Part shown: one piece after another, positions 26,747 through 34,675 of the stretch
Layout of the letters: every line of letters starts with the position of its first letter
Numbering within the stretch: position 1 is the first letter of the stretch
From: Paenibacillus sp. RUD330
GTDB taxonomy: Bacteria; Bacillota; Bacilli; Paenibacillales; Paenibacillaceae
DNA: 64,000 nt
Reading direction: 5' to 3'
NCBI RefSeq assembly: GCF_002243345.2
Contig: NZ_CP022655.2
Span: 1,862,501 to 1,926,500 of the forward strand
Program-made: the position numbers and the translations under genes
The notes under the pieces: model-generated
Seen by the model: only the letters and a program-made list of their open reading frames with translations
What the model was told of the DNA's origin: nothing
Database searches by the model: none

Positions 26747-27124
26747 ATGCTCCTCCATATCATTGATGTGGCTTTGTTGATCGTTTACACGGTCATAATC
26801 ACCATGGCAACCTACATCATCGCCGCACATCGAAAATATTTCCATGAGCGGTTCCGCACAGGCGTGGTCAGCGCATTTATGCTGGCGATGCTCTTTTTTT
26901 TGGCCGCCTATGACATTAAGATGCTCGTCGCCATCTGGATCCGCGCCAGCCAAGTCTTCGGCTTTCGCACGCCAGGCGTTGAGCTGGCGCAACTGCTCTG
27001 CTGGCTGATTGCTACATCCGGCACGGCTGTCGGCTTGCTGCTGCTCGCCTATCAGACCAAGACCAAGAAATATGACCTGTACCTGTTCCTTCGGAGGATG
27101 GGGAGAAAGGATGATTCGAAATGA
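26747..27124 (+). CDS. Membrane protein in the lysis region, 125 residues
   Basis: Three predicted membrane segments (about residues 5-26, 39-60 and 82-105) with a short basic cytoplasmic tail (LRRMGRKDDSK). RBS GGGAGAGTGAG. Ends in an ATGA overlap with the LLH-type holin gene, so it may be a second holin or an antiholin. Not assigned to a family. Confidence 0.65.
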   Translation: MLLHIIDVALLIVYTVIITMATYIIAAHRKYFHERFRTGVVSAFMLAMLFFLAAYDIKMLVAIWIRASQVFGFRTPGVELAQLLCWLIATSGTAVGLLLLAYQTKTKKYDLYLFLRRMGRKDDSK

Positions 27125-27492
27125 GTATTCAACCCGCAATCGATGCAGTCGTCCAGTCCATTATCGGCCTTCTGGCCGCCGCTGTGGTCGCATGGGTAGC
27201 AATGACGCGTAAGCGCGTGGAGGCGTGGCTGGATGCCCGCACGACCGAGCAGCAGCGTGCTGTGCTGCACAAAATGGCCGCCGAGGCCGTTGCTTATGTC
27301 GAGGCAACGGCTGACAGCCCTGGAGCACGAGACAAGTTCCTGGAGGCGCGACAGTACCTACAGGATAACCTGCCGGCTCCAATCGTCGATGCGCTCAAGG
27401 ACAAGGAGATTCAGGCGGCGATCGAAAAGGCATTGTACGAGCTCAAGGCGGGCATCGTCACCCCGCAGGTTGGGGTGCAACATGGACAGTAA
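27121..27492 (+). CDS. Holin, LLH family
   Basis: 123 residues. One N-terminal membrane segment (AVVQSIIGLLAAAVVAWVAM) followed by a long charged helical domain containing HKMAAEAVAYVEATADSPG, the typical layout of LLH-type holins. It permeabilises the membrane at the end of the lytic cycle so that the amidase can reach peptidoglycan. It overlaps the amidase gene by 11 bases. Confidence 0.85.
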   Translation: MSIQPAIDAVVQSIIGLLAAAVVAWVAMTRKRVEAWLDARTTEQQRAVLHKMAAEAVAYVEATADSPGARDKFLEARQYLQDNLPAPIVDALKDKEIQAAIEKALYELKAGIVTPQVGVQHGQ

Positions 27493-28357
27493 TAAATATC
27501 AGATCGAGCGGCGTTACATCAATAAGCGCCCCAACGTCAGGCCAGGCATCCGGCTAGTCACCGGAAGCCCGGCCTTTTTAGTTGCCCACGATACCGGGAA
27601 CCCCGGAGCTTCCGCCGAAAACCATTTTTCCTATTTCAATACGCAGACGGACCGATCGGCGTCGGCACAGGTCTTCATCGACGACAAACGCATCCTTGAA
27701 ATCCTCCCCGCCGGCACCGGTCCGGATCCGGCGGAGCAGGCTTTTCACGTCATCCGCAATGTAACCACGGACAACGAGCTGTTTGGCTACGATGCTAACC
27801 ATGCCGCCCTGGGGATTGAACTATGCTACGGCGGTACGATTAATTTCGCCGCTGCCTACGCTCGCCTTGTCTGGTATTTCGCGATGTGCTGTACTAAATG
27901 GAATAAGACGCCATCGACTCACATCGTCAGCCATAAGCAGCTGGACCCGGCCCGAAAGTCGGACATCGACCAGGCACTTGCGACTGGCGGCAAGACACTC
28001 GGCGACCTGATCCGAGACGTGACGACCGAGATGACGATACAGGTCCGGCCGGTGCCGGCGGCGGCCAAACTACCGGCAGACGTCTGCGACCACGTCATCA
28101 TCTCCTATATCCAGCCAGCGCGGCACGCGGCGCTACAGCAGGGGCTGCGCGAGGAGGCTGGACACTTCGAGCGTCTGGCGGCCAACGTTCGCGCCGCGTC
28201 GGCCGGATCCGGACTGCCCAAGAGCAATGCGCAGGAAATCATCTACAACTGGCTCTCCCCTGCATGGCACAAGGCCAAGGCTGACGGACGAGACCCCGGT
28301 CGGTACAATCAAATGGCAAATGCCCTTAGGACGTGCGCCGGAATCCCCCTTGAATAA
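27482..28357 (+). CDS. N-acetylmuramoyl-L-alanine amidase (endolysin)
   Basis: 291 residues; the ATG at 27482 overlaps the holin gene. The N-terminal amidase_2-type domain has the zinc-binding histidine in FLVAHDTGNPGASAENHFSY (about residue 36), the later ALGIELCYGG, and THIVSHKQLDPARKSDI (His near 147). The C-terminal 110 residues form a separate helical domain, probably wall-binding. It cleaves the peptidoglycan amide bond to release phage. A terminator follows directly. Confidence 0.92.
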   Translation: MDSNKYQIERRYINKRPNVRPGIRLVTGSPAFLVAHDTGNPGASAENHFSYFNTQTDRSASAQVFIDDKRILEILPAGTGPDPAEQAFHVIRNVTTDNELFGYDANHAALGIELCYGGTINFAAAYARLVWYFAMCCTKWNKTPSTHIVSHKQLDPARKSDIDQALATGGKTLGDLIRDVTTEMTIQVRPVPAAAKLPADVCDHVIISYIQPARHAALQQGLREEAGHFERLAANVRAASAGSGLPKSNAQEIIYNWLSPAWHKAKADGRDPGRYNQMANALRTCAGIPLE

Positions 28358-28362
28358 AAGCA

Positions 28363-28403
28363 AATCCCCCACCAGCCACGAAGGCTAGTGGGGGATTTTT
28401 TTT
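28363..28403 (+). terminator. Terminator of the late (head-tail-lysis) operon
   Basis: AATCCCCCAC (28363-28372) pairs perfectly with GTGGGGGATT (28389-28398), followed by a T-run to 28403. Strong end of the structural operon. Confidence 0.92.
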
Positions 28404-28466
28404 GCATCTAAAAGGAATCTTTTGGCGTATCTCGAATACCGTCTGATGGGGGTGATGAACACGGTT

Positions 28467-29027
28467 ATGGAAAAGGACGACATTAGAACAGATGCACAGA
28501 AAGCTCTTGACGATGAAAAGAGCGGAAAATCTGGAGCCATTTTGCTAGGAGTAGTGTTTTTCCTGGTACTCGTCTTTGTTATAAGTCAACTAATCAACAC
28601 ATCGACATCGAACGGAGATAACGTTAAATCAATTTCATCAGCTGCAGGGAAACTCGGATTTGAGATTAGTTCTGTGCAGACCAAACAGGAGCTTAACGGT
28701 GGCTTATTTGACAAGAAGGAAACAAATGAGCAATTTCTTGTTCTGAAATTATCGATATCAAACCGTGATATCCGAGCTCGTGACTTAAGTCCGACTTTGT
28801 TTACGCTGCAAGATGAAGACGGTAGGAAATATGAATTTGTCAGCATGGCTAGTGATAAATATCTCAAATCTGAAACAGTTAATCCTGGAATCACCAGAAC
28901 CGGATTACTTGCCTTCGAAATTCCTAAAGGCGTCAAAGGTTTAAAGCTAAAAGCCAAGAGCGGCATTTTACTTGCTGGAGGGGAAAGTGCTTTTATTGAC
29001 TTGGCCCCTCTTTTATCCGACAAATGA
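28467..29027 (+). CDS. Membrane-anchored DUF4352-like protein
   Basis: 186 residues. The ATG at 28467 is favoured because GGGGGTGA lies 11 bases upstream. One membrane segment (ILLGVVFFLVLVFVISQLI) is followed by an extracytoplasmic immunoglobulin-like domain (FLVLKLSISNRDIRARDLSP and GLLAFEIPKGVKGLKLK), as in DUF4352/TelC-type surface proteins. It stands alone after the lysis operon with its own terminator, the usual place for a lysogenic-conversion gene. It is less GC-rich than its neighbours. Confidence 0.75.
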   Translation: MEKDDIRTDAQKALDDEKSGKSGAILLGVVFFLVLVFVISQLINTSTSNGDNVKSISSAAGKLGFEISSVQTKQELNGGLFDKKETNEQFLVLKLSISNRDIRARDLSPTLFTLQDEDGRKYEFVSMASDKYLKSETVNPGITRTGLLAFEIPKGVKGLKLKAKSGILLAGGESAFIDLAPLLSDK

Positions 29028-29052
29028 CCTCCTTCGAAGGAGGTCATTTTTT
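29022..29052. terminator. Bidirectional terminator between convergent genes
   Basis: Perfect palindrome AAATGACCTCCTTCGAAGGAGGTCATTT, followed by more T on the plus side. Serves the DUF4352-like gene (plus) and possibly the HTH gene (minus). Confidence 0.85.
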
Positions 29053-29275
29053 ATGCCCAGAAATCTTTACTGCTGACAAATCGTCCGGATAACTTCCGTG
29101 CTGCCTCGACAAGAATCTTTTGCACTGCCTTCTTAGGGACATAATCCAGATCGTTGCAGGCTCTTGATATGGTATTCCGAGTAAGTCCACTTTCCTCGCT
29201 GATTCTTTCCTGCAAAACCCCGATCTTGTCTAAATACTCGCCGAATGCGGTTCTTTCTTTCCCCAACCCAGCCAT
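29051..29275 (-). CDS. Small XRE-type regulator
   Basis: 74 residues with a Cro/CI-like helix-turn-helix (QERISEESGLTRNTISRACN, residues about 23-42). It is transcribed away from the ParM-like gene, with a 200-base divergent region between them. Such a placement suggests it regulates the partition/secretion cassette to its right. The target is not known. Confidence 0.75.
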   Translation of the reverse strand: MAGLGKERTAFGEYLDKIGVLQERISEESGLTRNTISRACNDLDYVPKKAVQKILVEAARKLSGRFVSSKDFWA

Positions 29276-29383
29276 TATGTCACCCTCCGAAATGTTTCTT
29301 CGGTCTTAGGATGGCCGAGTCTACCAAAAAAGATACATGCTCTTTCCCAAACTTGCGAAACTTAACCAAGCCATCCCCATAGG

Positions 29384-29459
29384 CTAGTGACATATCAAGT
29401 AGCGCTACTAGTGACCCTACAAACTCGGTTTCAAAACCGACTAGGGCCACCAGTAGCGC
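29384..29459. promoter_or_regulatory. Repeat-rich region before the ParM-like gene, candidate partition site or operator
   Basis: CTAGTGAC occurs at 29384 and 29408, AGTAGCGC at 29398 and 29452, and AGTAGCGCTACT (29398-29409) is a 12-bp palindrome. The segment also folds into a long stem: GCGCTACTAGTGACCCT (29403-29419) against AGGGCCACCAGTAGCGC (29443-29459), two G-T type mismatches, with an inner hairpin TCGGTT-TCAA-AACCGA. ParM/ParR systems keep their centromere-like parC just here. Confidence 0.45.
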
Positions 29460-29476
29460 CAGAAGGGGATGACAGC

Positions 29477-30292
29477 ATGAGTATCATTGGCATCGACGCC
29501 GGCGGCAGCGCGGTTAAGCTGTACGACGGTCGGCAGTTCAAACAGTTCCCCTCCCCCATCGGTTATGACTGGCGGGAACGAAATCTTCAGCAAACCCACG
29601 GTGAGCATGACTTCGAATGGGAATACGGTGGGCAGCGCGGTTTTGCTGGGACTCTGGCGATGTATGAAAGCGAGTTGGCGGAAAGCACCAAGGGCGATTC
29701 GAAGGCACATCCGGATGCTCGCCTGCGCGTCCTGATCGCACTTCACCAGTATGCACCTGGATCGGAGCATCAGATCGTCGTGGGGCAGCCCATCCGAACG
29801 CATACGCCGGAGCAAAAGCTTCAGATCAAGGAGATGCTGCAGGGCCGGCACGAGATCACCATCAACGGGGAGCGGCGCGTCATTGTCATCCGCCGATGCG
29901 AAGTGGCGGCCGAAGGAGTGGCAGCAGGACTCCTTGTTCCAAGCCTCGGCATCGTGCGGGTGATTGATATCGGGAGCGGCACGGTCAACCTCGGCACGCT
30001 GCAGGACCGGCGCTTCGTGGATCGAGCGAGCGATACGCTTGTGAACGGTATGGAGACGTTGCGGAATCCGGACCCAGTTGCTTTTGCACGAGCAATCATT
30101 GCACATGCAATCCGCTTGAAGTGGAAAAGCGACGACGTCGTCGTATTATGCGGCGGTGGAGCTGAAGCATTGCTACCCGACATCAGGATGCATTTCACGT
30201 CCGCGCAGCTGCTCAAGCCCGGCATGAATCTCTATGCAAACGTCGAGGCGTTCCATCTGATAGCAAAGGGGCTGTATGGAGGTGTCCAGTAG
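29477..30292 (+). CDS. parM: Actin-like ATPase, ParM/Alp type (plasmid segregation)
   Basis: 271 residues; the ATG at 29477 follows AAGGGGATGAC. The actin-fold motifs are present: phosphate-1 IGIDAGGSAVKLYDG at the N-terminus, phosphate-2 VIDIGSGTVNLG (about residue 170), and an adenosine-binding VVLCGGGAEALL (about residue 225). ParM-like proteins polymerise to push DNA copies apart. The next gene, overlapping by 17 bases, is ParR-like, so the pair probably segregates an extrachromosomal form of this element. Confidence 0.85.
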   Translation: MSIIGIDAGGSAVKLYDGRQFKQFPSPIGYDWRERNLQQTHGEHDFEWEYGGQRGFAGTLAMYESELAESTKGDSKAHPDARLRVLIALHQYAPGSEHQIVVGQPIRTHTPEQKLQIKEMLQGRHEITINGERRVIVIRRCEVAAEGVAAGLLVPSLGIVRVIDIGSGTVNLGTLQDRRFVDRASDTLVNGMETLRNPDPVAFARAIIAHAIRLKWKSDDVVVLCGGGAEALLPDIRMHFTSAQLLKPGMNLYANVEAFHLIAKGLYGGVQ

Positions 30293-30524
30293 ACGTATTG
30301 AAAAAATCCCTGTCTACTTCAGCCAGGACGATCCCGATCAGGTCGCTCTTTTCAAATGGGTGCAGACGAAGAAAAACCGCTCGGGCTACCTCAAGCGGCT
30401 GATTCAGCGGGATATGGATGCTTCATCCCCACAAGTGGGGACGTTCCCACTCTTAGTTTCAACGACGTCGTTGAATTCTCCGACGTCGGCGAGTTTGAGC
30501 TTTGATGCTGCGGGGTTTGTCTGA
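30276..30524 (+). CDS. ParR-like DNA-binding partner of the actin-like protein
   Basis: 82 residues, overlapping parM by 17 bases. The N-terminal part (IEKIPVYFSQDDPDQVALFK) starts with a beta strand and continues into two helices (KKNRSGYLKRLIQRDMD), a ribbon-helix-helix layout as in ParR. The C-terminal tail is Ser/Thr/Pro-rich, a possible filament-binding tail. The call relies strongly on the operon position; sequence similarity to a known ParR could not be tested. Confidence 0.6.
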   Translation: MEVSSRRIEKIPVYFSQDDPDQVALFKWVQTKKNRSGYLKRLIQRDMDASSPQVGTFPLLVSTTSLNSPTSASLSFDAAGFV

Positions 30525-30603
30525 ATCCTACCGTCGCTCTGCAAGGTATTCCCATCATGGCAAGACCTTTCGCAACTTGTTGCGAAAACGAGGAGGATTA
30601 AAT

Positions 30604-30747
30604 ATGAAGACGATCATCAATGGCAAGGATCCGGCGGAGCTGGCGGCAGAGGAGCAGAGGCGCATGGAGATCATCGAGGACTTTTGGGCGATCATTATCA
30701 GCCCGGGGCGGGCGGTCGTGTGGCTGCTAAGGAGCGTCCGGAAATAG
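30604..30747 (+). CDS. Small membrane-associated protein, 47 residues
   Basis: Encodes MKTIINGKDPAELAAEEQRR, then a helix and a hydrophobic end (FWAIIISPGRAVVWLLRS). RBS CGAGGAGG gives a clear start. The C-terminal segment may insert in the membrane. Followed by an imperfect GC hairpin (about 30750-30793). No family recognised; may belong to the membrane apparatus of the next genes. Confidence 0.5.
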   Translation: MKTIINGKDPAELAAEEQRRMEIIEDFWAIIISPGRAVVWLLRSVRK

Positions 30748-30860
30748 AAAAACCGCCTGGGGCAGAATCCGGCTAGGGCGCTGCGGGCGGTTTACCCTCA
30801 GCATATGCGGCAGGATCAAAGAAGATGCCAGTACATCACGATTTGCGAGGAGGATATTTT

Positions 30861-31322
30861 ATGGCGACATTAGCCATGCGGCCGACCGGCTACCGAATCG
30901 ACCTGCGCCCGGCTGCTGCGGTTGCTCTGCCGGAGCCGACAAGGCACATGCTTATGGAGCGGCTGCAGGCCGGCGCAAAGATCGTTGTGGAGCATGTCGA
31001 ACGGCACAAGCTTATCTACCGTGTCGGTGCGGTTACCATTATGGTGCTGCTCGGCGCCGGCGGATTGGACCAAGTCTTCGCGGCCAGCGACGCCTCCGGG
31101 CTCGGTCTGGATGTTGGCGCTCAGAAGCTCTACCACAAGCTCATCAGCATTGGAAAGTGGGTCATCATCATTAAAGGGGCCTTCGACACGATTCAGGCGA
31201 CGGTGCAAGGTGACTTTGTGCAAGCACGAAAGTCCGGGCTCGCTTACCTCATGGTCTATGCGATCCTACTTGGGCTACCCTGGGCGTTTGGGCAAGTCGA
31301 GCTTCTCTTCGAGGGGATGTGA
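30861..31322 (+). CDS. Two-span membrane protein, VirB2/TrbC-like layout
   Basis: 153 residues; ATG 30861 after GCGAGGAGG. Three hydrophobic segments: residues about 54-72 (VGAVTIMVLLGAGGLDQVFA, which could act as a cleavable signal), about 100-115 and about 125-145, the last two joined by a short basic loop (QGDFVQARKSG). This layout resembles small pilin-like or channel subunits of conjugation systems. The neighbours (M23 peptidase, secretion-type ATPase) support such a role; identity is inferred. Confidence 0.55.
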   Translation: MATLAMRPTGYRIDLRPAAAVALPEPTRHMLMERLQAGAKIVVEHVERHKLIYRVGAVTIMVLLGAGGLDQVFAASDASGLGLDVGAQKLYHKLISIGKWVIIIKGAFDTIQATVQGDFVQARKSGLAYLMVYAILLGLPWAFGQVELLFEGM

Positions 31323-31327
31323 GCAGC

Positions 31328-32011
31328 ATGCCGATGAAATTTCGCGTCAGTTCCGAATACGGCGTCCTCGAGGAGATCCGCGGCGGCCGGGAGCACCATG
31401 GTGTCGATCTGGCAATGCCGCAGGGGACGGAGCTGCACAGTATCACGTCCGGCACCGTGGAGCGGGTCGTCAATCATGGGGCCGACAACATCGGCCGCGG
31501 CGTCATTATCCGGACAGATAGCGGCGAGCTGCACGTATACGGCCACATGGACAGCGTCGCGGTGCATGCCGGCGAGCGGGTATTCCCCGGCGAGCTCCTT
31601 GGCATGAGCGGCAACACCGGGCACAGCAGCGGTCCGCATCTCCACTTTGGGCTGATAAAGGACGGCGGCTTTGCTGATCCGACTGGCCTGATCCCTGACC
31701 TGCAGCGTTACAGCGGCGAGATTGCCGGACCGTCCATCCTCGGCATCAAGGGGCCGGCGGGCTGGGTGGCCGACAAGGTCGTGGATCATGCGGCGGAGCA
31801 TGTTGCGCACGGCGCTCGGGACCATATCCTCCATTGGCTTGCTGAGGCTGGCGGGGTACTTGTGGATCTCAGCTACGGCATCGGCCTGATCGGCTGCAGC
31901 GTGCTCATCATCCTTGGAGCGCTCGGCATGCGAGATGGCTACCGCTGGTCGGGGCTGGTCTTCGGGGCTTACTCTCTTATCCGACTGCTCGGAGGAGGGT
32001 TGAGTCGATGA
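31328..32011 (+). CDS. M23-family peptidoglycan peptidase with C-terminal membrane segments
   Basis: 227 residues. The LytM/M23 zinc motifs are intact: HHGVDLAMPQG (first His/Asp pair, about residues 22-33) and GHSSGPHLHFGL (about 98-109). The C-terminal third has two membrane segments (YGIGLIGCSVLIILGALGM and the last 15 residues), so the enzyme is probably tethered. Conjugation systems of Gram-positive elements use such hydrolases to open the wall. The ATPase gene overlaps its stop by four bases. Confidence 0.85.
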   Translation: MPMKFRVSSEYGVLEEIRGGREHHGVDLAMPQGTELHSITSGTVERVVNHGADNIGRGVIIRTDSGELHVYGHMDSVAVHAGERVFPGELLGMSGNTGHSSGPHLHFGLIKDGGFADPTGLIPDLQRYSGEIAGPSILGIKGPAGWVADKVVDHAAEHVAHGARDHILHWLAEAGGVLVDLSYGIGLIGCSVLIILGALGMRDGYRWSGLVFGAYSLIRLLGGGLSR

Positions 32012-34362
32012 AAGGCATTCCATTTACACAGCTGTTGCAGGTAGTCCGGCCGGAGTACGCCTTTCTGCGCATCAAGCCCAACAACGCCGTACGCAACCAA
32101 GGTACGCACAGGATCGCCCGCGCCATCGCCGCGCTTTACAAGGGCGCTCTGGCCAACATCAAAGCGGAGGAGCAGCGCGTCATCAAGGTGCTAGGCCGGG
32201 AGTTTGTCGTCGGCACGCGGTACAGCTGGACGCTGCCTGCAAAGGTTTCCTACTTCGTTTACATGGAGCAGAAAAAGGTCGAGTTCTACTTCATCGTCCC
32301 TCGGCCTCATCTCAGCTATCTACGCGAGAAGATGTCGGACGTCTGGGGGCAGGTGACGATCGAGGAGGTGAAGGAGCTGCCGGCATTCGGCGAGGGAGCT
32401 ACACGCTACGAACTGATTTATGAGAAGGAAGATGCCTTGAGCCTTGCCGTCGATCGGCGGAGCAATGACCTGCTCAATTCCAATCTCAACGCCGTGGAGC
32501 TGCTGGAGGAGGGCGACCGGCTCGGAGTCTTCTACAACTTCCTGCCGGGCTCGCAGTTGTCCTGGCGTCATCTCTACAAGGCCACGATCGACAAGGTCAA
32601 CCGCCGGCTGCCGGTAGAGCGCAACAAGATCGGATCGTGGTATCTGGCAAAGTACCTGCTCGCGGCCGGCAACGTCATCTTTAAGGAGATCGCGGAGGCG
32701 CTCGGCAGCGGGCACAAGACGTCCGGAGCATCCGGGGGTGGCGACTATATGGACTCGCTGCTCGACAGGCTCAATGGAGCGCGTAGAGTGTCGGAGAGCA
32801 CGGCAAAGAAGGCCGCCGCGACCGTCATCGATACGCAGATTATCGTGATGGCAGAGAGCGTGGATGGCATGAGGCAGCGCAACGCTGCCCGGAGCCTTGC
32901 ACAGTCCTTCGACACGGTCTCCGAGGACAACCGCCTGCAGTACCGCCCATACCGCCGGCAACTCGACATGACGGCCAGGGACATCCGCGCCGGGCGCAAC
33001 AAGATAGGAGACGAGGAGGCGCAGTCCTTCATCGCCCTGGCCGGCCGCGACGTGCTGGAGCGCTACAACTTCATCGAGCGTGTAGAGACGCATGAGACGG
33101 AGGTGCCGGACGATCTCAAGCAAGGCGTCATGTGTATCGGCACCAACACCTACAGAGGCCATGACCAGGCTGCCTATTTATCGACCGATCGGGAGTATCA
33201 AAACCTGACGACCGTCCTGATCGGGCCGACGCGGGCCGGCAAGTCGACGCTGATCGGCAACCTGAGCCGGGACGCCATCGCTGCCGGGGAGTGCGTCATC
33301 ATATTTGACTTCGTCGGGCAGTGTGAGCTTAGTCGAGAGGTGGCGGCGGCGATCCCGCCAGGCAAGACACTCATAATTGACTGCGCGGATCCTCGCCGGC
33401 TGCAGGGCATCGGCTATAACGAGGTAGGCAAGAGTGCAGATCCCTTTGAATCCTATGACGGCGCTAAGAAACAGACGACCCAGCTGCTGACGCTGGTCAA
33501 CAGTATCAACGCGGAGGAAACCAAACTTTCGGCCAAGATGCAGCGATATCTAGTTAGCGCGGCCCTGGTGGCCTTTATCAGCGGCGGCAGCGTCCGGGAC
33601 GTATTTGACTGCCTGCAGGATCACGAGACGAGGGAGCGCCTCATCAAAGCCGTGCCTGTGGCGCAGCGGGAGAACCTGCGCAAGTACATCCGATCGCTCG
33701 GCGAGCTGGACGACCGCGACAAGGGCGGCGTAATCACAGGCACCAAGGAGACGTATGTCGTCGGCATCATCGATCGCCTCAATCAGCTGGAGCAAAACGC
33801 ATATATGGAAAGGATGCTCGACAAGGGGACCGCGGGGAACGTCGATTTGGTCGCGGAGATGCAAAAGAACCAGCTGATCTGCATCCGCATGCCGTCCGAC
33901 ATGTTTGGAACCGACAGCGAGCGGGACGTCTATACGACCTATTGGAGCACCAAGATATGGCTCGCTCTCCAGATGCGGAGCAAGCGGCTAGGGGGCGACC
34001 GGGCAAAGATGCTCAAGGTCAACCTGATCGTCGACGAGCTCTATCAGGTGCAGCATACGGAGCAGTTCATGCGCAGCAAGCTTTCCCAGTACGCCAAGTT
34101 TGGGCTCAAGCCGATCATCAGTGCCCACTACCTCAACCAAATCCGGCACATCCGGGATGAGCTGCGATCCGCCAATGCAAGCTACATGATTATATCGGGT
34201 GCTGACAAGAAGAACTTCGACGAGCTCAAGAGCGAGCTGTACCCGTACCAGGAAGAAGACCTGCTGAAGCTGCCGCGGTTCCACTCTCTCAACCTGATCA
34301 AAAATCAGGAAGGTTATGGTAGATTCATAACGCGACTTCCAAAACCAGTCCGCCCTCAATAA
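32008..34362 (+). CDS. Conjugation/secretion-type ATPase (VirB4/TraD/HerA superfamily)
   Basis: 784 residues, ATGA overlap with the peptidase gene. The N-terminal 370 residues form a separate domain with a possible membrane-proximal part. The C-terminal ATPase has Walker A GPTRAGKSTLIGNLS (about residue 405) and Walker B LKVNLIVDELYQVQH (about residue 670), then ISAHYLNQIRHIRDELR, the sensor part of this superfamily. Such ATPases drive DNA or protein transfer. It is not an ordinary phage gene. With the ParM/ParR-like genes it forms a plasmid-like cassette. It could instead act in virion or DNA delivery. Confidence 0.8.
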   Translation: MKGIPFTQLLQVVRPEYAFLRIKPNNAVRNQGTHRIARAIAALYKGALANIKAEEQRVIKVLGREFVVGTRYSWTLPAKVSYFVYMEQKKVEFYFIVPRPHLSYLREKMSDVWGQVTIEEVKELPAFGEGATRYELIYEKEDALSLAVDRRSNDLLNSNLNAVELLEEGDRLGVFYNFLPGSQLSWRHLYKATIDKVNRRLPVERNKIGSWYLAKYLLAAGNVIFKEIAEALGSGHKTSGASGGGDYMDSLLDRLNGARRVSESTAKKAAATVIDTQIIVMAESVDGMRQRNAARSLAQSFDTVSEDNRLQYRPYRRQLDMTARDIRAGRNKIGDEEAQSFIALAGRDVLERYNFIERVETHETEVPDDLKQGVMCIGTNTYRGHDQAAYLSTDREYQNLTTVLIGPTRAGKSTLIGNLSRDAIAAGECVIIFDFVGQCELSREVAAAIPPGKTLIIDCADPRRLQGIGYNEVGKSADPFESYDGAKKQTTQLLTLVNSINAEETKLSAKMQRYLVSAALVAFISGGSVRDVFDCLQDHETRERLIKAVPVAQRENLRKYIRSLGELDDRDKGGVITGTKETYVVGIIDRLNQLEQNAYMERMLDKGTAGNVDLVAEMQKNQLICIRMPSDMFGTDSERDVYTTYWSTKIWLALQMRSKRLGGDRAKMLKVNLIVDELYQVQHTEQFMRSKLSQYAKFGLKPIISAHYLNQIRHIRDELRSANASYMIISGADKKNFDELKSELYPYQEEDLLKLPRFHSLNLIKNQEGYGRFITRLPKPVRPQ

Positions 34363-34374
34363 GCGGACTTTTTG
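34347..34374 (+). terminator. Terminator overlapping the end of the ATPase gene
   Basis: AGTCCGC (34347-34353) pairs with GCGGACT (34363-34369), then TTTTT. The stop codon lies in the loop. Confidence 0.85.
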
Positions 34375-34377
34375 CAA

Positions 34378-34436
34378 TTGACTGTGAGTCTCAATCGAGA
34401 CTATATTTAATGTATAAATAATGTCTCGTTCGAGAC
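34378..34436 (+). promoter_or_regulatory. Promoter of the agr-like operon with two identical-type operators
   Basis: TTGACT (34378-34383) and TATATT (34402-34407), 18-base spacer. Operators GTCTC-AATC-GAGAC (34388-34401, inside the spacer) and GTCTC-GTTC-GAGAC (34423-34436, downstream of the -10) are 14-bp palindromes with identical arms and centres 35 bp apart. Binding at both would block the promoter. The small DNA-binding protein encoded first in the operon is the obvious candidate ligand. Confidence 0.7.
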
Positions 34437-34456
34437 TTATAGGAAGGGAGAGGGAA

Positions 34457-34675
34457 ATGAATAAAGGACCATTGTATCAAGTGCTGACTGCGGCTGAAGC
34501 AGCTGAGGTTTTGAACGTCACTCGACGTCAGATCGCAAGGCTTTGCAATCAAGGTAAGCTACAGCATAGAGACGCCCCAGGCGGGTTGCTGGTTTTAAAG
34601 AGCAGCATCGAGAGATATGCATCAAGGCGACGGACAGGAAAAGTAGATGACGAGGGCGAGGATGAAGGCTCATGA
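34457..34675 (+). CDS. Small excisionase/MerR-type DNA-binding protein, first gene of the agr-like operon
   Basis: 72 residues with a winged-helix motif of the excisionase type (LTAAEAAEVLNVTRRQIARL, then LQHRDAPGGLLVLKSSIERY). RBS GGAAGGGAGAGGG before the ATG. It overlaps the next gene by four bases. It could repress its own promoter, which carries two palindromes, or serve as a recombination directionality factor for the integrase; both ideas are open. Confidence 0.75.
   Translation: MNKGPLYQVLTAAEAAEVLNVTRRQIARLCNQGKLQHRDAPGGLLVLKSSIERYASRRRTGKVDDEGEDEGS

Noticed and set aside
32008-34362. ATPase as FtsK/SpoIIIE
   Set aside because: Lacks the gamma domain and FtsK-like motor spacing; the neighbours (M23, small membrane proteins, ParM-like) suit a conjugation-type ATPase better.
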